From the NCBI RefSeq assembly GCF_013297935.1, contig NZ_JAAFIX010000003.1:186001-250000 (forward strand): a DNA stretch of 64,000 nt, written 5' to 3'. The notes under the pieces are model-generated. The model did not search any database. It was not told the DNA's origin and saw only the letters and a list, made by a program, of their open reading frames with translations. Shown piece by piece: positions 8,808 to 18,367 of the stretch (position 1 is the stretch's first letter; each line of letters opens with the position of its first letter). A program made the translations under genes and the position numbers. Origin of the DNA: Rhodoferax sp. GTDB taxonomy: Bacteria; Pseudomonadota; Gammaproteobacteria; Burkholderiales; Burkholderiaceae_C.

Positions 8808-9458
8808 TTATTGCGTTTCGCTACCCGACTTTGCGGGGAGTGAACCGGGGGCTACAGAGCCCATGGAAATCACGTAGGTCAGTGCCTCGTCCACGCTCAT
8901 TTCCAGCTCGATCACATCTTTGCGCGGCAGCATCAAAAAGAAGCCGCTGGTCGGGTTTGGAGTTGTCGGCACATAAACGCTGACGAAGTCCGAGCCGAGG
9001 TGCGTGGCCACTTCGCCGCCGGGATTTCCGGTCTGGAACCCAATTGTCCAGCTGCCCGCGCGGGGGTACTGAATCAGCAAAGCCGTCCGGAACGCATTTC
9101 CATTGCTGGAGAACAAGGTGTCCGAAACCTTTTTGACGCTGTTGTAAATGGACTTGACGATCGGGATGTTGGTAAACAGCTTGTCCCACTGCTTGACCCA
9201 CCAACGTCCGGCCACGTTGGACACCAAAGCGCCGGTTATCAGCAAGGCTGCAAACACCAGCACTACTCCCAGGCCGGGAATACTGTGCAAGCGCTCAATG
9301 GTCGGGGCCGAGCTGATGGGAGTAACCGCCGAGACTCCGCTCAGGAAACCGGCAAACACCGCATCCAGCAAGCCCACCAACCACAGCAAAACCCAGATGG
9401 TGATCGCCAGCGGCAACCACACCATCAAACCGGTCAGCAAGTATTTTTTAATGGGCAC
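8808..9458 (-). CDS. DUF502 family membrane protein
   Basis: A 216-residue protein with two N-terminal transmembrane helices ('LLTGLMVWLPLAITIWVLLWLVG' and 'GLGVVLVFAALLITGALVSN'), then a soluble domain with the DUF502 signature 'YPRAGSWTIGFQTG' and 'VYVPTTPNPTSGFFLMLPR'. Function is unknown; some plant homologues are called COV (continuous vascular ring)-like. It lies between fmdB and aspS with short spacers on the same strand, an order I recall as common in Burkholderiales. The ATG at 9458 is followed by the expected 'MPIKKYLLTG'. Confidence 0.88.
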   Translation of the reverse strand: MPIKKYLLTGLMVWLPLAITIWVLLWLVGLLDAVFAGFLSGVSAVTPISSAPTIERLHSIPGLGVVLVFAALLITGALVSNVAGRWWVKQWDKLFTNIPIVKSIYNSVKKVSDTLFSSNGNAFRTALLIQYPRAGSWTIGFQTGNPGGEVATHLGSDFVSVYVPTTPNPTSGFFLMLPRKDVIELEMSVDEALTYVISMGSVAPGSLPAKSGSETQ

Positions 9459-9470
9459 AGATGCTCCGGG

Positions 9471-9776
9471 TCAGGTGGGGGTCGACGGCGTCGGCGTGGC
9501 AACAGGCGCTGCCGCAGGTGCCTCAGTTTTCGCGTCCAACTTCGCGCTGGTGCTTTCCGTGGCTGCAGGTGCGACACCTGTTGCCGGTGCGCTGCCACCC
9601 TTGAAGTCGGTTACGTACCAGCCGGAACCCTTGAGTTGGAAACCGGCGGCGGTAAGCTGCTTTTTGAAGGCAGGCGCTTGGCACTGGGGGCAATCCTGCA
9701 GCGGTGCATCAGAAATTTTCTGCAATACATCCTTGGCAAACCCGCAGGACTCGCATTTATAGGCGTAAATGGGCAT
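9471..9776 (-). CDS. FmdB-type zinc-ribbon regulatory protein
   Basis: A 101-residue FmdB/CxxC family protein. Residues 1-40 form a zinc ribbon with 'CESC' and 'CPQC' knuckles ('MPIYAYKCESCGF...CPQC'), followed by the conserved 'GSGWYVTDFKGG' and a low-complexity Ala/Pro/Thr tail. The family is named after a putative regulator of formamide/amide metabolism genes, but the actual role is unknown. The track start (9881) adds 35 unrelated residues; ATG 9776 gives the canonical 'MPIYAY' N-terminus. It is 12 bases upstream of the DUF502 gene, so likely cotranscribed. Confidence 0.88.
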   Translation of the reverse strand: MPIYAYKCESCGFAKDVLQKISDAPLQDCPQCQAPAFKKQLTAAGFQLKGSGWYVTDFKGGSAPATGVAPAATESTSAKLDAKTEAPAAAPVATPTPSTPT

Positions 9777-9828
9777 GGAAGTAGGTTTCAGACCTGAAGT
9801 TGCAAAACTCTCAATTATAAGTGTGCCG

Positions 9829-11394
9829 TCAGAACCAGCGGATTCTCGCCCACAGCTGCAGGACCACCAGCCCCACCGCAAAGCCGATCACCACAGACAC
9901 CAGGGTTTGGAGCAAACGGTTGGTCCGCTTTTGCTCGACCAAGAGCTCGCGAATCAGTACGTCGTTGCTGCCCCCCGGACGTTGCAGGTACTGGTGAAGC
10001 AGGCCGGGCAGTTCGGGTAACAGCTTGGCGTAGCGGGGTGCCTGGGCCTTGAGCTCATGGACCAGCCTCTGCGGCCCCACCTGCTTGAGCATCCATTGCT
10101 CAAGAAACGGCTTGGCGGTAGCCCAGAGGTCCAACTCGGGGTCGAGGTCACGCCCTAGGCCTTCGATATTGAGCAGGGTTTTTTGCAATAGCACCAACTG
10201 TGGCTGAATTTCGACCTGAAAGCGCCGTGAGGTTTGAAACAAACGCATTAGAACCATGCCAAGGGAAATTTCTTTCAGCGGCCGGTCAAAGTAGGGCTCA
10301 CAGACAGCGCGCACAGCCGCCTCCAGCTCATCGACCCGCGTGGCAGCTGGCACCCACCCGGACTCTATGTGCAACTCGGCGACACGCTTGTAGTCGCGGC
10401 GGAAGAAGGCCACAAAGTTCTGGGCGAGATACTCTTTGTCGACTTCGGTCAGGGTACCGACGATTCCGAAATCCAGCGAAATGTAGCGACCAAACGTTTC
10501 CGGCGCGACACTTACCTGGATATTGCCGGGGTGCATGTCCGCATGAAAGAAGCCGTCGCGGAAGACTTGGGTAAAGAACAAGGTAACCCCGTCCCGGGCC
10601 AGCTTGGGAATGTCCACACCGGCCGCACGCAAGGTGTCGACTTGGCTGATGGGCACGCCATGCATGCGCTCCATCACCAACACCTCGGTGGTGCAAAGGT
10701 CCCAGTGCATTTCCGGAATCAACACCAGGTCCAAGCCTTCCATGTTGCGGCGCAGCTGCGCTGCACTGGAGGCTTCACGGACCAGGTCCAGCTCGTCATG
10801 CAAATACTTGTCAAATTCCGCCACCACTTCGCGCGGCTTCAGGCGCTTGCCGTCGGCGGACAGGCCCTCCACCCAGCCAGCCATCAGGCGCATCAGGGCC
10901 AAGTCTTTGTCGATGACCCGCAACATGTCAGGGCGCAAGACTTTCACCGCCACTTCGCGCTCACGCCCCTGCCGGTCCCGCAGCACTGCAAAGTGCACCT
11001 GGGCAATCGATGCACTGGCCACAGGAGTCCGCTCAAAGGACACAAACAACTCAGATACCGGCTTGCCCAGCGCCCGCTCAATGGTGGACACCGCCACCGC
11101 CGAGTCAAACGGCGGCACCCGGTCTTGCAACTTGGCCAACTCGTTGGCGATATCCAAGGGCAACAAGTCACGGCGGGTGGAGAGAACCTGACCGAACTTC
11201 ACAAAAATCGGCCCCAATCGCTCCAGCGCCTCCCGCAAACGTTGCCCGCGCGGCTCGTCTAACGAGCGCCCCACCGAGACAATGCGGGCCAGCAAGCGCA
11301 GCCATGGCTTCTGGAAACTGGTGAGCACCAGCTCGTCCAGCCCGTAACGCAGGACAACCCAGACGATGAAAAAACCGCGGCCGAGGCGACTCAT
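9829..11394 (-). CDS. ubiB: UbiB atypical kinase/ATPase for ubiquinone synthesis
   Basis: ABC1/ADCK-family protein needed for coenzyme Q synthesis. 521 residues. The KxGQ motif '[16 protein letters not shown]' lies near residue 65, the alanine-rich loop '[10 protein letters not shown]' replaces the usual kinase glycine loop, and '[12 protein letters not shown]' with 'LDFGIVG' are the catalytic/metal segments. A C-terminal hydrophobic segment ('[22 protein letters not shown]') anchors it in the membrane, as in E. coli UbiB. Its ATG overlaps the ubiJ stop by four bases. Confidence 0.95.
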   Translation of the reverse strand: MSRLGRGFFIVWVVLRYGLDELVLTSFQKPWLRLLARIVSVGRSLDEPRGQRLREALERLGPIFVKFGQVLSTRRDLLPLDIANELAKLQDRVPPFDSAVAVSTIERALGKPVSELFVSFERTPVASASIAQVHFAVLRDRQGREREVAVKVLRPDMLRVIDKDLALMRLMAGWVEGLSADGKRLKPREVVAEFDKYLHDELDLVREASSAAQLRRNMEGLDLVLIPEMHWDLCTTEVLVMERMHGVPISQVDTLRAAGVDIPKLARDGVTLFFTQVFRDGFFHADMHPGNIQVSVAPETFGRYISLDFGIVGTLTEVDKEYLAQNFVAFFRRDYKRVAELHIESGWVPAATRVDELEAAVRAVCEPYFDRPLKEISLGMVLMRLFQTSRRFQVEIQPQLVLLQKTLLNIEGLGRDLDPELDLWATAKPFLEQWMLKQVGPQRLVHELKAQAPRYAKLLPELPGLLHQYLQRPGGSNDVLIRELLVEQKRTNRLLQTLVSVVIGFAVGLVVLQLWARIRWF

Positions 11395-11939
11395 GCCGTC
11401 GTGCCCGCAGAACCCGCTGGCGCGCGTTGGGCCACGAACTGCTGCAAGGCCTGACCGGCAGTGCGGCAGGCTTGCATGAACATGTGGGCAGGCGCATCAC
11501 CCATGATTTTGGAGAGGTCTTCCTCTACATCCCAGCGCACATGGTCCGCCAGCCAGTTAACTTCGGCGGCTAATTGCACATCACCTTCAATACGCACCGT
11601 GGGTTTGCCACCCTGCATGACCGCCTGCGCAATCGCAAAAGGTGAATCTTCGGTGATGGTGAGGGAGAGGTCTGGCTTGCTCTCGGCATCCGCCAGATCG
11701 AGTAAACCGGCGGCGGTAGCCTGCACGCGGAACGTGAACTCGCGCCATTGCACATGAATGACACGGCCCTTTTGCCGCGCCAGGCGCTCGGTCGCCTGGG
11801 GTTCCTGCTGCAGCACATGATTGAGCAGAAGGACTACGCGCCGGTGGCCCTCCTCGATCGCCCAAGCCGGCGGTGTGAGTGGAATGGAGAAGTTCTGGAA
11901 GAGGCCTTCCAGCATAGAAAAAGGGGACTGTGTTGCCAT
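11391..11939 (-). CDS. ubiJ: UbiJ ubiquinone-synthesis accessory factor (SCP2 domain)
   Basis: 182-residue SCP2-fold lipid-binding accessory factor of the soluble ubiquinone-synthesis complex. The SCP2 core is visible ('[24 protein letters not shown]...[11 protein letters not shown]...[23 protein letters not shown]'). The C-terminal region carries helices leading to '[15 protein letters not shown]'. It lies between the Tim44-like gene and ubiB, matching ubiE-ubiJ-ubiB in gammaproteobacteria except for the inserted Tim44-like gene. A 7-bp inverted repeat encloses its start codon (see 11923-11946). Confidence 0.9.
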   Translation of the reverse strand: MATQSPFSMLEGLFQNFSIPLTPPAWAIEEGHRRVVLLLNHVLQQEPQATERLARQKGRVIHVQWREFTFRVQATAAGLLDLADAESKPDLSLTITEDSPFAIAQAVMQGGKPTVRIEGDVQLAAEVNWLADHVRWDVEEDLSKIMGDAPAHMFMQACRTAGQALQQFVAQRAPAGSAGTTA

Positions 11940-11946
11940 AGTCCCC
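11923..11946 (-). promoter_or_regulatory. Inverted repeat enclosing ubiJ start codon
   Basis: GGGGACT / AGTCCCC arms with a 10-base loop that contains the ubiJ ATG (11937-11939). In the mRNA the purine-rich GGGGGAC upstream of the ATG, its likely Shine-Dalgarno sequence, would be paired with the first codons. This suggests restrained or coupled translation initiation. Confidence 0.45.
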
Positions 11947-11973
11947 CATTATCTGCCCGAAAAATGACCGGCT

Positions 11974-12969
11974 TTACTGCAGGGCCTGAACCCCCGCGAC
12001 CAACCAGCCGCTGCTGCCATTTTTGGCCTTGGTCATGTTCCAGACTTCGCGGAAGGGGCTCGGCCCGGCCGACAGCTCTTCGCGGATCATTCCGGAGAAT
12101 TCCACGCTGGCCATGTACTCATCGGGCAGCTCTTCAATGCCCAGCAGGCGGGCTTCTATCATGACCACATCGGTATGGTTGGAACCGGCTCCGGTGTGCG
12201 TTTCCCGCTCCGCCAGCTGGGACTGAATTTCCCGGGTCATGTCATCGGTCATCATGGCGCGCAGGGCCGCCACATCCGAGCGGTCCCATGCTGCTTGCAG
12301 GGTGATGAAATTCGCTTTGGCGGATTTCAAGAAACCTTCGGTATCGAAGCCTGCAGGCACTCCCCACGACTGGGATCCGAGCAAGGCCGAGCCGATCATG
12401 GATCCGCCCTGCGCAGGTGCTGCAGGCGCCTCAAACCCCATGGTGTTTCGCTCCCACGGGCGGGCTGATGCGTCGTTGCCCACGTTTTCAGCGCGGTATT
12501 GCTTCACATCCTGCACAGGTGCAGGGCCAGCGCCAGCACCGGCCCCCTGAAATGCAAACGGAGACGCGCCTTGGACGGCCGGTTTGCGGCTGCGCATGAA
12601 CCAGCCCACCAGCATCATCACGCCCAGCGCCAACAGGCCAAACATCAGCATGTTGCCGAACGCTTCGCCCATTCCAAGAGAATTGGCGAGCCACGCCAGC
12701 CCCAGACCTGCGGCCAGCCCGCCCAGCATAGCGCCCCATGGACGCTTAGGTGCTTGGGCCGCGGCGGGAGCAGCTGCAGGAGCGGGTTTGGCCGCGGTGT
12801 TGTTGGCGCTTTGCGCCGGAGCGGCCGGCGCAGGGCTCGCGGAGTCACGCTGCGTGACGTTGCTCGACTGCTTGCCGAAGGATTTCCCACCGCCCAGGCG
12901 TTTGGCGGCTTCAGCGTTAAAACCCGAAAGGGATAGCGCGAGTGTCAGTGCCAATGCCCACAATTTCAT
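11974..12969 (-). CDS. Tim44-like domain membrane/secreted protein
   Basis: 331 residues from ATG 12969, which has AGGAG eight bases upstream; the track start (13026) adds 19 residues without support. Signal peptide 'MKLWALALTLALSLSGFNAEA', then a Ser/Ala/Pro-rich linker, two hydrophobic helices ('GAMLGGLAAGLGLAWLANSLG', 'NMLMFGLLALGVMMLVGWFM'), another Gly/Pro linker and a C-terminal Tim44-like domain (about residues 205-331; 'GFDTEGFLKSAKANFITLQAAWDRSD'). Tim44 domains in mitochondria tether the import motor; the bacterial role is unsettled. It sits inside the ubiquinone operon. Confidence 0.85.
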   Translation of the reverse strand: MKLWALALTLALSLSGFNAEAAKRLGGGKSFGKQSSNVTQRDSASPAPAAPAQSANNTAAKPAPAAAPAAAQAPKRPWGAMLGGLAAGLGLAWLANSLGMGEAFGNMLMFGLLALGVMMLVGWFMRSRKPAVQGASPFAFQGAGAGAGPAPVQDVKQYRAENVGNDASARPWERNTMGFEAPAAPAQGGSMIGSALLGSQSWGVPAGFDTEGFLKSAKANFITLQAAWDRSDVAALRAMMTDDMTREIQSQLAERETHTGAGSNHTDVVMIEARLLGIEELPDEYMASVEFSGMIREELSAGPSPFREVWNMTKAKNGSSGWLVAGVQALQ

Positions 12970-12994
12970 AGTTGTCTCCTGCGTATTAGGTGCT

Positions 12995-13726
12995 TCAGCA
13001 TTTGATTCCAACATGCAAAGCAGCAATGCCGCCAGTCAAATTGTGATAGTCCACATGACCAAAGCCCACTTTATGCATCAGGGTCTTTAGCTCTTTCTGG
13101 CCCGGGTGCATCCGGATGGACTCAGCCAAATAGCGGTAACTCGCGTCATCACCGGCGATCATCTTGCCCAAACGGGGTAGCACCTTGAAGGAGTACCAGT
13201 CGTACACCTTCTCCAGCGGCGGGGCCACCTTGGAAAACTCCAACACCAGCAGCTTGCCGCCGGGTTTCAACACCCGTTGCATTTCTGCCAACGCCACATC
13301 TTTGTGGGTCATGTTGCGCAGGCCGAAGGCAACGCTGACCACGTTGAAGTGCTTGTCGGGGAAAGGCAATTTTTCTGCATCGCACACCAGAGTGGGCAAC
13401 ACGATGCCGGCGTCCAGCAAACGATTGCGCCCGGTGGACAGCATGGCTTCATTGATGTCGGTGTGCACCACCTGACCCGATTTACCCACCTTTTTGGAGA
13501 AGGCCATAGCCAAATCGCCCGTGCCGCCGGCGATATCCAGCGCCTTGTCGCCCTCTTTCAGGTTCGCCACCAACACGGTGTACGCCTTCCAGGCACGGTG
13601 CAGGCCGGCCGACATCAGGTCGTTCATGATGTCGTATTTGGGAGCCACGGAGTCGAACACACCCCGCACGTGGCGGGCTTTTTCAGACTCGTCGACCGAT
13701 GTGAAGCCGAAATGGGTAGTACTCAT
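12995..13726 (-). CDS. ubiE: Ubiquinone/menaquinone C-methyltransferase
   Basis: SAM-dependent methyltransferase adding the ring C-methyl group in ubiquinone synthesis. 243 residues, the normal length. Motif I '[18 protein letters not shown]', '[14 protein letters not shown]', '[25 protein letters not shown]' and the UbiE signature '[12 protein letters not shown]' are all present, as is the N-terminal '[32 protein letters not shown]'. It is the first of the ubi genes in the minus-strand run; the Tim44-like gene starts 25 bases after its stop. Confidence 0.97.
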   Translation of the reverse strand: MSTTHFGFTSVDESEKARHVRGVFDSVAPKYDIMNDLMSAGLHRAWKAYTVLVANLKEGDKALDIAGGTGDLAMAFSKKVGKSGQVVHTDINEAMLSTGRNRLLDAGIVLPTLVCDAEKLPFPDKHFNVVSVAFGLRNMTHKDVALAEMQRVLKPGGKLLVLEFSKVAPPLEKVYDWYSFKVLPRLGKMIAGDDASYRYLAESIRMHPGQKELKTLMHKVGFGHVDYHNLTGGIAALHVGIKC

Positions 13727-13744
13727 AATTTATCAATCAAAACA

Positions 13745-13792
13745 GGCTCTAGCCCTCGTGGAATATGCGCTAGTAGCTCCTGAAACAATAGC
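13745..13792 (-). repeat. Dispersed intergenic repeat, copy between DUF971 gene and ubiE
   Basis: Minus-orientation copy of the ~48-bp repeat (see 63858-63905): GGCTCTAGCCC, then GGAATATGCGCTAGTAGCT, ending ATAGC. It fills most of the 82-base gap between the DUF971 stop and the ubiE ATG. The CTAGC...GGCTAG parts can pair. Confidence 0.8.
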
Positions 13793-13808
13793 AATCAAAG
13801 CCTGGAGG

Positions 13809-14222
13809 TCAGTGGCTTGCACACCCGTGGCCGCCTTTGGGCACCATGGCGGCATCCCGCTGGAGTCCGGCGGCTTGCAACTTCTGCTCGTAATCCTGCC
13901 ACAGGCGCTCTTGCTGCGAGCCCAAAAAGTACAGGTAATCCCAGGTGTAGATACCGGTGTCGTGCCCATCCGAAAAACGGGGTTGAACGGCATAGTTGCC
14001 CACCTGCTCCAGCGCCTCCAGCGTGACCTCGCGCTTGCCGGTTTGCAAGGTCTCCTGACCCGGCCCGTGGCCCTGCACTTCAGCAGATGGGGACAGTACC
14101 CGCATCAGCTCAAACGGAATGCGGAACCGCGCCCCGTCGGAAAAAGCTACTTCCAGAGCGCGGCTCTGTCCGTGGACCGTGATGTCCGTGGGTACCGGGG
14201 TGTTCGCCTGCAGGCCTGCCAT
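13809..14222 (-). CDS. DUF971 (GBBH-like N-terminal domain) protein
   Basis: 137-residue protein of the DUF971 family, related to the N-terminal zinc-binding domain of gamma-butyrobetaine hydroxylase. 'SRALEVAFSDGARFRIPFELMRVLSPSAEVQGHG' and 'GNYAVQPRFSDGHDTGIYTWDYL' are characteristic. The function in bacteria is uncertain; relatives are linked to Fe-S or P-loop partners. ATG 14222 is used instead of the track start 14279, since the earlier part overlaps the dehydrogenase gene and has no family match. The C-terminus 'GGHGCASH' contains Cys/His. It starts 10 bases after the dehydrogenase stop. Confidence 0.85.
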   Translation of the reverse strand: MAGLQANTPVPTDITVHGQSRALEVAFSDGARFRIPFELMRVLSPSAEVQGHGPGQETLQTGKREVTLEALEQVGNYAVQPRFSDGHDTGIYTWDYLYFLGSQQERLWQDYEQKLQAAGLQRDAAMVPKGGHGCASH

Positions 14223-14232
14223 GGTCGGCTCC

Positions 14233-17200
14233 TTACACCAGTACGCGCTCAATGCCACCGGCATTGGCGGTTTGCACATAGTCGGGCAACCAGTCCTTAC
14301 CCAGAATCTGGTTGGCCATCTCGACCACGATGTAGTCGGCCTCCAGCAAGCCGTTGTTCAGGTCGTTGCCGTAGCGGCTCAAGCCCTGCAAGCAGCTCGG
14401 GCAGCTGGTCAAAATTTTCACGTTGGCATCCGGTGCCACGGCGCCGCTCTCGCGCAACTTGGCCTCGCCCTTCTTCAGCTCTTCTTCCTTGCGGAAGCGA
14501 ATCTGGGTCGAAATATCGGGACGGGTCACGCCCAGCGTGCCCGACTCGCCGCAGCAGCGGTCGTTTTTCAGCACCGCGTCACCCACCAGCGCCTTGACCG
14601 TTTTCATCGGGTCCTGCAGCTTCATCGGGCTGTGGCAGGGGTCGTGGTACAGGTAGCCTGTGCCCGCGCCACCGTCCTGGGCCAGGGTGATGCCCTTTTC
14701 CAGCAGGTATTCGTGGATGTCGATGATGCGGCTGCCGGGGAAAATCTTGTCGAACTCGTAGCCCTGCAGCTGGTCGTAACAGGTACCGCAGCTCACCACC
14801 ACGGTCTTGATGTCCAGGTAGTTCAGGGTGTTGGCCACACGGTGGAAGAGCACCCGGTTGTCGGTAATCATCTTCTCGGCCTTGTCGGCCTGCCCGCTGC
14901 CGCGTTGCGGGTATCCGCAGCACAGGTAGCCGGGCGGCAGCACGGTTTGCACCCCTGCGTGCCAGAGCATGGCTTGGGTCGCCAGGCCCACCTGGCTGAA
15001 CAGGCGCTCCGAGCCGCAGCCGGGGAAGTAAAACACCGCCTCGGTTTCCGCCGTGGTGGCGCGCGGGTTGCGGATGATGGGCACGTAGTCCGCATCTTCA
15101 ATGTCCAGCAGAGCGCGCGCCGTTTTCTTCGGCAAACCACCGGGCATCTTTTTGTTGATGAAGTGAATCACCTGCTCTTTGATGGGCGCTGTGCCCACCG
15201 TGGCCGGTGGCTTGGCCGTTTGCTTTTTGGCAGCCAGACGCAGCACTTGGTTGGCCAGGCGCTGGGCCTTGAAGCCCACACCCACCATGGCCGTGCGCAT
15301 CAGCTTGATGGTCTCGGGGTTCGTCGCGTTCAGGAAGAACATGGCCGCCGCATTGCCGGGGCGGAAGCTCTTCTGGCCCATCTTGCGCAGCAGGTTGCGC
15401 ATGTTCATGGTCACGTCGCCGAAGTCGATCTTCACCGGGCAGGGCGACTCGCACTTGTGGCAGACCGTGCAGTGGTCGGCCACGTCTTCAAACTCCTCCC
15501 AGTGCTTGACGCTGATGCCCCGGCGGGTCTGCTCTTCGTACAGGAAGGCTTCGACCAGCAGTGAGGTCGCCAGAATCTTGTTGCGTGGGCTGTAGAGCAG
15601 GTTGGCGCGCGGCACGTGGGTGGCGCACACTGGCTTGCACTTGCCGCAACGCAAGCAGTCTTTCACGCTGTCGGCAATGGCCCCGATATCGCTCTGCTGC
15701 ATGATCAGGGACTCGTGCCCCATGAGGCCGAACGACGGGGTGTAGGCGTTGGTCAGGTCGGCATAGATGGCGGAGCCGTCCGCAGTCAAATGCGGCGCGA
15801 ACCCGCTACCAGGCTGCGCAGGCAGCTCCTGATTCCGTAGCAACTTGCCCTTATTGAAGCGGCCTTCGGGGTCCACCTTGGCCTTGTAGGCAATGAACGG
15901 AGCCAGCTCCGCCTCGCTCAAAAACTCCAGCTTGGTGATGCCGATGCCGTGCTCACCCGAGATCACGCCGTCCAGACTGCGGGCCAGCGCCATGATGCGC
16001 TTGACCGCACCGTGGGCGGCTTGCAGCATGTCGTAGTCGTCGCTGTTGACGGGAATATTGGTGTGCACATTTCCGTCACCGGCGTGCATGTGCAAAGCGA
16101 CCCAGACGCGGCCTTTAAGCACGCGCTTGTGGATGGCGGTGCACTCGGCCAGAATGGTGTCGAAGGCTGCCCCGGTGAAGATGCCTTGCAGCGGCGTGCG
16201 GATTTGGGTTTTCCAGCTGGCGCGCAGGGTGTGGTCTTGCAACTGGGGGAACAGAGTCTCCACCCCGTCCAGCCAGCCCTGCCATTCGGCACGGACTGTT
16301 GCCACCAGCTCCAGGGCCTGGGCCACACGGTCTTCCAGCAACTCGGCGCTCGGAATGTCGTTGGCATCGTCGCTCTTGCCCAAGGGCAGGTCGCTGCGCT
16401 CAAAGAAGGCGGTCAGCGCATCGCACAGGGCCAGCTTGTTGTGCAGGCTCAGCTCAATGTTGATGCGCTCAATGCCGTCGGTGTACTCCGCCATGCGGGG
16501 CAGCGGAATCACCACGTCTTCGTTAATCTTGAAGGCGTTGGTGTGCTTGCTGATGGCGGCGGTGCGCTTGCGGTCCAGCCAGAACTTTTTGCGCGCCTCG
16601 GGGCTGATGGCCACAAAGCCTTCGCCACTGCGGCCATTGGCCAAGCGCACCACTTCGCTGGTGACGCGAGCCACATCGTCGGGGTTGTCGCCGGCAATGT
16701 CGCCAAACAACACCATCTTGGGGAAGCCGCCGCGCTTGCTCTTGGTGGCGTAGCCCACGGCTTTGAGGTAGCGGTCGTCCAAGTGCTCCAGGCCCGCCAG
16801 CAACACGCCACTGCGCTTTTGCTCGGCAAACATGAAGTCCTTGATGTCCACAATACTCGGCACCGCGTCTTTGGCATTGCCAAAAAACTCCAGGCACACC
16901 GTGCGGGTGTGGGCCGGCATCTTGTGCACCACCCAGCGTGCGCTGGTAATCAAGCCATCGGTGCCTTCTTTTTGAATACCGGGCAGGCCGCTCAAAAACT
17001 TGTCGGTCACGTCTTTGCCCAGACCTTCTTTGCGGAAGGTGGCGCCGGGAATGTCCAGCCGCTCGGTGCGCAAGGGCGTTTTGCCGTCGGCCTTGAAATA
17101 CTGCAGCTCAAAGCTCGCCGCTTCCGCATCATGGATCTTGCCCATGTTGTGGTTGATGCGGGTCACCTCCAGCCACTCGGCCTGCGGCGTCACCATGCGC

Positions 17201-18168
17201 CAGCTGGCCAGGTTGTCCAGAGCCGTGCCCCAGAGCACCGCTTTTTTGCCGCCCGCGTTCATGGCAATGTTGCCGCCGATACACGAGGCCTCGGCAGAGG
17301 TCGGGTCCACGGCAAACACATAACCGCCGCGCTCGGCCGCATCGGCCACGCGCTGGGTGACCACACCGGCTTCGCTCCAGATGGTACCCACATCCCGGTC
17401 CAGGCCGGGCAGGCGCTTCATCTCCAGCTCGGTCATGGCTTCGAGCTTTTCGGTGTTGATGACCACGCTCTTCCAAGTCAGCGGAATCGCGCCGCCGGTG
17501 TAGCCGGTGCCGCCCCCACGGGGAATGATGGTCAGCCCGAGCTCGATACAGCCTTTCACCAAACCGGCCATTTCTTCTTCTGAATCCGGGCACAGCACGA
17601 CAAAGGGGTACTCCACGCGCCAGTCGGTCGCGTCGGTCACATGGCTCACGCGAGAGAGGCCGTCGAACTTGACGTTGTCTTTGGCGGTGAGCTTGTAGAG
17701 CAGCTTCTGGGTCTTTTTGCGCAGCGCCCCGACCTCCACAAACGCCGCATCAAAGGCTTTGACGGCAGCACGGGCCGCCACCAGCAGCTGGCCCACCATC
17801 GCATCGCGCTCGGGATCGGCTTGGGGCGTGCGCCGCTTCTCGACCTCGCTCAGGCGGTGGTTCAAGGCATCGACCAACTGACCGCGGCGCTTGGGGTTGT
17901 CCAGCAAGTCGTCTTGCAGGTAGGGGTTGCGCTGCACCACCCAGACATCGCCCAGCACCTCGTACAACATGCGGGCGGAGCGGCCGGTCTGGCGCTCACC
18001 ACGCAACTGGTTCAACAACTCCCAGCTCTGAGAGCCCAACAAGCGGATCACGATTTCCCGGTCGGAGAAAGACGTGTAGTTGTAAGGAATTTCGCGAATG
18101 CGCTCTTGCGCGTGCGCGCCCTGCTGGGCAGCGCTAAGGAGGTGATTGAGCGAAGTGGGAGCGTTCAT
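14233..18168 (-). CDS. Large FAD/Fe-S D-2-hydroxyacid dehydrogenase fusion (DUF3683, FAD_binding_4, Fer4, CCG)
   Basis: 1311 residues joining several modules. Residues ~1-150 are a DUF3683 N-terminus; ~190-420 an FAD_binding_4 domain ('[15 protein letters not shown]'); ~560-790 an FAD-oxidase C domain ('[15 protein letters not shown]', '[13 protein letters not shown]'). A two-cluster ferredoxin part follows ('[11 protein letters not shown]', '[11 protein letters not shown]'), then two CCG domains ('[12 protein letters not shown]', '[11 protein letters not shown]'). This resembles YdiJ-type D-2-hydroxyglutarate/D-lactate dehydrogenases that pass electrons to quinone, which fits the ubiquinone genes downstream, though the substrate is inferred only from family. 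It heads the minus-strand run. Confidence 0.9.
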   Translation of the reverse strand: MNAPTSLNHLLSAAQQGAHAQERIREIPYNYTSFSDREIVIRLLGSQSWELLNQLRGERQTGRSARMLYEVLGDVWVVQRNPYLQDDLLDNPKRRGQLVDALNHRLSEVEKRRTPQADPERDAMVGQLLVAARAAVKAFDAAFVEVGALRKKTQKLLYKLTAKDNVKFDGLSRVSHVTDATDWRVEYPFVVLCPDSEEEMAGLVKGCIELGLTIIPRGGGTGYTGGAIPLTWKSVVINTEKLEAMTELEMKRLPGLDRDVGTIWSEAGVVTQRVADAAERGGYVFAVDPTSAEASCIGGNIAMNAGGKKAVLWGTALDNLASWRMVTPQAEWLEVTRINHNMGKIHDAEAASFELQYFKADGKTPLRTERLDIPGATFRKEGLGKDVTDKFLSGLPGIQKEGTDGLITSARWVVHKMPAHTRTVCLEFFGNAKDAVPSIVDIKDFMFAEQKRSGVLLAGLEHLDDRYLKAVGYATKSKRGGFPKMVLFGDIAGDNPDDVARVTSEVVRLANGRSGEGFVAISPEARKKFWLDRKRTAAISKHTNAFKINEDVVIPLPRMAEYTDGIERINIELSLHNKLALCDALTAFFERSDLPLGKSDDANDIPSAELLEDRVAQALELVATVRAEWQGWLDGVETLFPQLQDHTLRASWKTQIRTPLQGIFTGAAFDTILAECTAIHKRVLKGRVWVALHMHAGDGNVHTNIPVNSDDYDMLQAAHGAVKRIMALARSLDGVISGEHGIGITKLEFLSEAELAPFIAYKAKVDPEGRFNKGKLLRNQELPAQPGSGFAPHLTADGSAIYADLTNAYTPSFGLMGHESLIMQQSDIGAIADSVKDCLRCGKCKPVCATHVPRANLLYSPRNKILATSLLVEAFLYEEQTRRGISVKHWEEFEDVADHCTVCHKCESPCPVKIDFGDVTMNMRNLLRKMGQKSFRPGNAAAMFFLNATNPETIKLMRTAMVGVGFKAQRLANQVLRLAAKKQTAKPPATVGTAPIKEQVIHFINKKMPGGLPKKTARALLDIEDADYVPIIRNPRATTAETEAVFYFPGCGSERLFSQVGLATQAMLWHAGVQTVLPPGYLCCGYPQRGSGQADKAEKMITDNRVLFHRVANTLNYLDIKTVVVSCGTCYDQLQGYEFDKIFPGSRIIDIHEYLLEKGITLAQDGGAGTGYLYHDPCHSPMKLQDPMKTVKALVGDAVLKNDRCCGESGTLGVTRPDISTQIRFRKEEELKKGEAKLRESGAVAPDANVKILTSCPSCLQGLSRYGNDLNNGLLEADYIVVEMANQILGKDWLPDYVQTANAGGIERVLV

Positions 18169-18188
18169 CAGGGTGTGTAGTTGCTGCC

Positions 18189-18212
18189 AAAGGCCCCAAA
18201 AAGGCCTTTTTT
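18189..18212 (+). terminator. Terminator-like hairpin between divergent dehydrogenase and ugp genes
   Basis: Stem AAAGGCC / GGCCTTT with a seven-base loop, ending in six T on the plus strand. No plus-strand gene ends here, so it may block antisense transcription from the dehydrogenase side into the ugp promoter region, or be an incidental GC-rich stem in the dehydrogenase leader. Confidence 0.4.
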
Positions 18213-18268
18213 GGTAGGTCTGCGATGGTACCGCACCGCCTATTCACGGACTTTTCTAATGGAAACCC

Positions 18269-18284
18269 CTGACCGAACGGTCAG
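18269..18284. promoter_or_regulatory. Inverted-repeat operator CTGACCG-AA-CGGTCAG upstream of ugpB
   Basis: Two perfect 7-base arms with a 2-base centre, about 84 bases before the ugpB ATG. Its compact size and GACCG/CGGTC arms look like a TetR-family operator, but no regulator gene is adjacent, so the binding protein is unknown. Confidence 0.5.
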
Positions 18285-18305
18285 AAACCTCAGTGTGTAA
18301 TGGAC

Positions 18306-18324
18306 GTGACACAAATTTGACATG
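18306..18324 (-). promoter_or_regulatory. Pho-box-like direct repeat before ugpB
   Basis: On the minus strand it reads ATGTCAA-ATTT-GTGTCAC: two TGTCA cores exactly 11 bases apart with an AT-rich 4-base spacer, the architecture of PhoB sites. The E. coli ugp operon is PhoB-controlled. Orientation is reversed relative to ugpB, which lowers confidence. Confidence 0.4.
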
Positions 18325-18367
18325 CGGCAACCCTACATTCGCCGCATTCGCACATCAGGAGAGTTTT

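Noticed and set aside
6983-8983. 666-aa plus-strand ORF opposite aspS
   Set aside because: Shadow frame; its composition (His/Val/Gln rich, no family motif) is the antisense of a clear aspartyl-tRNA synthetase.
15949-17583. 544-aa plus-strand ORF opposite the large dehydrogenase
   Set aside because: High-GC antisense artefact with no motif and no ribosome site; also true for 14119-15564.
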